Shown here in pieces: positions 7,389 through 9,350 of a DNA stretch of 9,350 nucleotides. The translations under genes and the position numbers were made by a program. Position 1 is the stretch's first letter; each line of letters opens with the position of its first letter. Origin of the DNA: Pseudomonadota bacterium (lineage in GTDB: Bacteria; Pseudomonadota; Gammaproteobacteria; Burkholderiales; Burkholderiaceae_C); contig JAFAGF010000274.1 of assembly GCA_023422975.1 (NCBI GenBank), positions 1 through 9,350 of the forward strand. The letters run 5' to 3'. The notes below the pieces were generated by a model. It was not told where the DNA came from. It ran no database searches and saw only the letters and a program-made list of their open reading frames with translations.

Positions 7389-7402
7389 TTGACTTAGCGC
7401 AA
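7389..7402. promoter_or_regulatory. Candidate FNR/Anr-type binding site
   Basis: TTGAC-TTAG-CGCAA is a 5-4-5 dyad that agrees with the FNR/Anr consensus (TTGAT, four bases, ATCAA) at seven of ten defined positions, including the key TTGA and CAA. Its centre (7395.5) lies about 63 bases before the ATG at 7459. If the transcript starts at or just before that codon, this is near -61.5, a known activating position for FNR-type regulators. The left half also reads as a -35 (TTGACT), but no -10 stands at the right distance, so the operator reading is preferred. Confidence 0.42.
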
Positions 7403-7407
7403 GTGTG

Positions 7408-7434
7408 GCCCGCACCAGCGGGCGCCTTTGCGCC
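7408..7434. repeat. Two overlapping, mutually exclusive small inverted repeats
   Basis: GCCCGC (7408-7413) can pair with GCGGGC (7418-7423) around a four-base loop. GGCGC (7421-7425) can instead pair with GCGCC (7430-7434) around CTTT. The two share bases 7421-7423, so only one can form at a time. Neither is followed by a T-run, so they are not clear terminators for mfd. They lie between the FNR-like site and the next gene and may be no more than GC-rich chance pairing. Confidence 0.3.
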
Positions 7435-7446
7435 GCATCCACCACG

Positions 7447-7452
7447 CACAAT
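7447..7452 (+). promoter_or_regulatory. Candidate -10 element before the COG3235-type gene
   Basis: CACAAT ends six bases before the ATG at 7459, with GC-rich CGGCGC between. There is no Shine-Dalgarno sequence, so transcription starting at or near the ATG is plausible. No -35 consensus is evident; a promoter driven by the FNR-like activator centred at 7395.5 would need none. Matches to the -10 consensus are four of six. Confidence 0.3.
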
Positions 7453-7458
7453 CGGCGC

Positions 7459-8115
7459 ATGCTGGATGCTTCCCTCCTTCTCGTCGCCCTGATCGCTGCC
7501 TTGGCCCTGCGCCCATGGCAATTGCTGCGCAATCGCAAAGCCTTGGTGACGCAAGACCATGGCGACAGCAGCCCGCTGTGGACCCCGTTGTTTGCCACGC
7601 TCGTGGTCTTGCCATGGCTGTGGGCCTTGCCCACGCTGCACCACATGCCGCTGCAGCTGCAATGGTCGGGCGCTTGCCTGGTGATGATGAGCCTGGGCTG
7701 GCCGCTGGCCGTGCCTGCGCTGTGTGCGGTGGGGGCGATTGCCTGCCTGCTCTCCCCCGGCTTGAACGCAGAGGAAGCCCTGCGCCTGACGGTGTGGCAC
7801 GGCATTGTGCCCGCCACCTTCGCCATGCTTTGGGGCGTGCTGCTGCGCCGCTGGCTGGGTACCAAGGTGTTTGTCTATATTTTTGGGCGAGGCTTTGTCG
7901 GCACCGTTCTGAGCTTGTTTGCTGCAGGGCTGCTGTCAGCCGCGCTGGGACACCAGTTGCCCGGCGTGAACGAAGACCTCTCCACCATCGCCCGCTGGCT
8001 CATGGCCTGGGGAGATGCCGTAGTCACCGGCATGCTGTGCGCCGTCTTTGTCGCCTACAAACCCACCTGGCTGGCCACCTGGTCGGATGATTTGTATTTG
8101 TACGGCAAGAAATAG
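7459..8115 (+). CDS. COG3235-type (CbiM-like) integral membrane protein
   Basis: A 218-residue hydrophobic protein with about six or seven membrane segments, roughly at 4-17, 40-58, 68-99 (probably two), 112-130, 136-163 and 178-199. From memory it fits the COG3235 family, often annotated as an energy-coupling factor transporter permease and distantly like the cobalt-uptake protein CbiM. The supporting marks are VFVYIFGRGFVGT (137-149) and the C-terminal WGDAVVTGMLCAVFVAYKPTW (184-204) with WSDDLYL close to the end. The CbiM N-terminal metal-binding motif (MHIPEG) is absent, so cobalt or nickel transport should not be assumed; substrate and partners are unknown, and no ATPase gene is nearby. 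The frame is open from 7405, but ATG 7459 is preferred because the first membrane segment starts at once and a -10-like CACAAT lies six bases before it. It follows mfd by 137 bases and is preceded by an FNR-like site, suggesting control by oxygen or nitrogen oxides. Confidence 0.72.
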   Translation: MLDASLLLVALIAALALRPWQLLRNRKALVTQDHGDSSPLWTPLFATLVVLPWLWALPTLHHMPLQLQWSGACLVMMSLGWPLAVPALCAVGAIACLLSPGLNAEEALRLTVWHGIVPATFAMLWGVLLRRWLGTKVFVYIFGRGFVGTVLSLFAAGLLSAALGHQLPGVNEDLSTIARWLMAWGDAVVTGMLCAVFVAYKPTWLATWSDDLYLYGKK

Positions 8116-8247
8116 CGGCAACATGGACGCAGCAGCAGCTTGAGCCATGGCCCATCCACGGTCACATGCGCCATCGCACCGCTGCGCTTCTCTTGCGCTG
8201 AAGCCCACTATGGCTGAGCGCTGACGCACCACCTCCGCCCACCTCTT

Positions 8248-8253
8248 TAGGAT
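8248..8253 (+). promoter_or_regulatory. Possible -10 element or ribosome binding site of the last gene
   Basis: TAGGAT can be read two ways. As a -10 hexamer it would start transcription near 8260, just before the in-frame GTG at 8263. As a Shine-Dalgarno, its AGGA (8249-8252) lies ten bases before the same GTG. Either reading favours GTG 8263 over ATG 8281, adding six residues. The TAG is also the in-frame stop that limits how far upstream the gene can begin. Evidence is weak. Confidence 0.22.
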
Positions 8254-8280
8254 CGGTGCTTTGTGTCTTTGGTGTTGCCC

Positions 8281-9350
8281 ATGATTGTTTTGCACTGGGG
8301 CCTGTGCGTACTCGCCGTTTTCCTGCTCGTCGTCACCATCCTGCCGTGGTTCCGCAATCCGGCTTGGTGGGTACGCATCTGGGATTTTCCGCGTCTACAG
8401 CTGGCACTGCTGTCTGTGCTGGGCAGCGCCATCACGGCAGGCTCTGCGCTGACGGGGCATTGGGCATGGTGGTTGCAGCTGGTGTTTTTGCTCACCTTGG
8501 TCTACCAAGCATGGTGGATTCTGCCGTACACCCCTTTGCACCGGCGTGAAGTCATGACCGCCAGCACTGGCACCTCAGACCCTCGCCTGCGGGTCATGGC
8601 TTGCAATGTGCTCACCCCCAACCGCAACGCACAGGGTTTGATCGATCTGGTACGCCAGCACCGCCCTGACGTACTGGTCACTCTCGAGACCGATGCGTGG
8701 TGGCAGCAGCAACTGCAACCGCTGGAGCCTGCCTACCCCTACCGCATTGCCTGCCCTCTGGACAACCTGTACGGCATGCATGTGTATTCCCGTCTGCCCC
8801 TGAGCGATACCGCCATCAGCTATCTGGTAGAGCCCGATGTCCCCAGCATTCATGCCAGCGTGCACGTGAATGCATCGCTGGTGGTGCGCATGCACTTCTT
8901 GCACCCGGCTCCGCCCAGCCCCACGGAAAATGAAGCCTCCACCGAACGTGATGTGGAGCTGCTCCTGGTGGCCCAAAGTTTGCAGGCAGAAAAAGGCCCG
9001 GTCATCGTCACCGGAGATTTGAACGACGTGGCGTGGTCGCCCACCACGCGCATGTTCCGCAAAATCAGCCGCCTGCTCGACCCGCGTGTGGGCCGTGGCA
9101 TGTTCAACAGCTTTCATGCGCACTATTTCTTTGCCCGCTGGCCGCTGGATCACTTTTTTCACAGCGACCACTTTCAAGTGGTCACCGTCGCCCGCCTGCC
9201 GTCCATTGGTTCTGACCATTTCCCCGTGCTGCTGGAGCTGCAATACCACCCGGCCAATGCCGATTTGCAGGAGGGCCTGGAGGTACATGCCGACGACCAC
9301 GCCGAAGTACAGCAAAAGCTGGCCGAAGAAGGTGCCCATGCACAGGATGT
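8281..9350 (+). CDS. Membrane-anchored endonuclease/exonuclease/phosphatase-family protein, 3' end cut by window edge
   Basis: Reading from the ATG at 8281, 356 codons are open to the right edge with no stop. Three hydrophobic segments come first (about 1-23, 39-58, 61-83), separated by a Trp/Arg-rich loop (FRNPAWWVRIWDFPRLQ). A metal-dependent EEP domain (DNase I/sphingomyelinase fold) then runs from about 103 to 321. Its marks are N109 in CNVLTPN, E136 in TLETD, G245-D249 in TGDLND, LDHFF at 289-293 and SDHFP (311-315), so the expected metal and catalytic residues are present. The family includes nucleases and phospho-esterases, and the substrate cannot be told from sequence; with this anchor the domain may face the periplasm. 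After the domain comes an acidic, helical, probably coiled-coil tail that runs off the window. The start is uncertain: GTG 8263, TTG 8269 and GTG 8272 are in frame with no stop between. The gap to the previous gene (8116-8280) shows no clear terminator or RNA. Confidence 0.85.
   Translation, partial: MIVLHWGLCVLAVFLLVVTILPWFRNPAWWVRIWDFPRLQLALLSVLGSAITAGSALTGHWAWWLQLVFLLTLVYQAWWILPYTPLHRREVMTASTGTSDPRLRVMACNVLTPNRNAQGLIDLVRQHRPDVLVTLETDAWWQQQLQPLEPAYPYRIACPLDNLYGMHVYSRLPLSDTAISYLVEPDVPSIHASVHVNASLVVRMHFLHPAPPSPTENEASTERDVELLLVAQSLQAEKGPVIVTGDLNDVAWSPTTRMFRKISRLLDPRVGRGMFNSFHAHYFFARWPLDHFFHSDHFQVVTVARLPSIGSDHFPVLLELQYHPANADLQEGLEVHADDHAEVQQKLAEEGAHAQD

Noticed and set aside
7389..7394. TTGACT as a -35 promoter hexamer
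   Set aside because: No -10-like hexamer occurs 16-18 bases downstream; the dyad with CGCAA makes an FNR-type operator the better reading.
8147..8224. Small 25-codon open frame between the COG3235-type gene and the EEP gene
   Set aside because: No ribosome binding site, and its composition matches GC-rich non-coding sequence.
8575..9339. 254-residue open frame on the minus strand, antisense to the EEP-family gene
   Set aside because: The plus-strand frame carries the GDLND and SDHFP motifs; this one has only the typical antisense composition.
1..9350. CRISPR arrays, tRNA or rRNA genes, insertion sequences, integrase or attachment sites, toxin-antitoxin or defence genes
   Set aside because: Looked for and not seen: no regularly spaced direct repeats, no RNA-gene signatures, no transposase-like proteins, and all large frames are accounted for by the seven genes.

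Overview
This is a high-GC stretch of bacterial chromosome. Its gene content, protein types and a palindromic repeat suggest a betaproteobacterium of the order Burkholderiales, most likely the family Comamonadaceae. That placement rests on recall of family features, not on a search. The window holds seven genes, two of them cut by its edges. All but one have a recognisable housekeeping or sensory role, and I do not see an undescribed multi-gene system. The points worth a second look are regulatory or at residue level.

Layout. (1) Positions 1-2144, plus strand: an OmpR-type response regulator (start cut off) followed by its EnvZ-type sensor kinase, with a small terminator-like hairpin between them. 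(2) Positions 2145-2284: a convergent junction with a strong terminator hairpin, whose best U-tract faces the minus strand, and a degenerate palindromic repeat touching the ispF stop codon. (3) Positions 2285-3650, minus strand: ispD and ispF, two steps of the MEP isoprenoid pathway, probably one transcript. (4) Positions 3651-3847: a divergent promoter region. (5) Positions 3848-7321, plus strand: full-length mfd, the transcription-repair coupling factor. (6) Positions 7459-8115: a polytopic membrane protein of the COG3235/CbiM-like type, preceded by a good candidate FNR/Anr-type operator. (7) From 8281 to beyond the right edge: a membrane-anchored endonuclease/exonuclease/phosphatase-fold protein.

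How the genes relate. OmpR and EnvZ form one phosphorelay sensing envelope conditions. IspD and IspF act two steps apart in making isopentenyl diphosphate precursors, with IspE coded elsewhere. Mfd acts alone on stalled RNA polymerase. The last two genes are membrane proteins of unknown role, and nothing here ties them to each other or to mfd. Several start codons (ispD, the COG3235 gene, perhaps the last gene) lack a clear Shine-Dalgarno sequence but have a -10-like hexamer 6-10 bases upstream, which suggests leaderless or nearly leaderless mRNAs.
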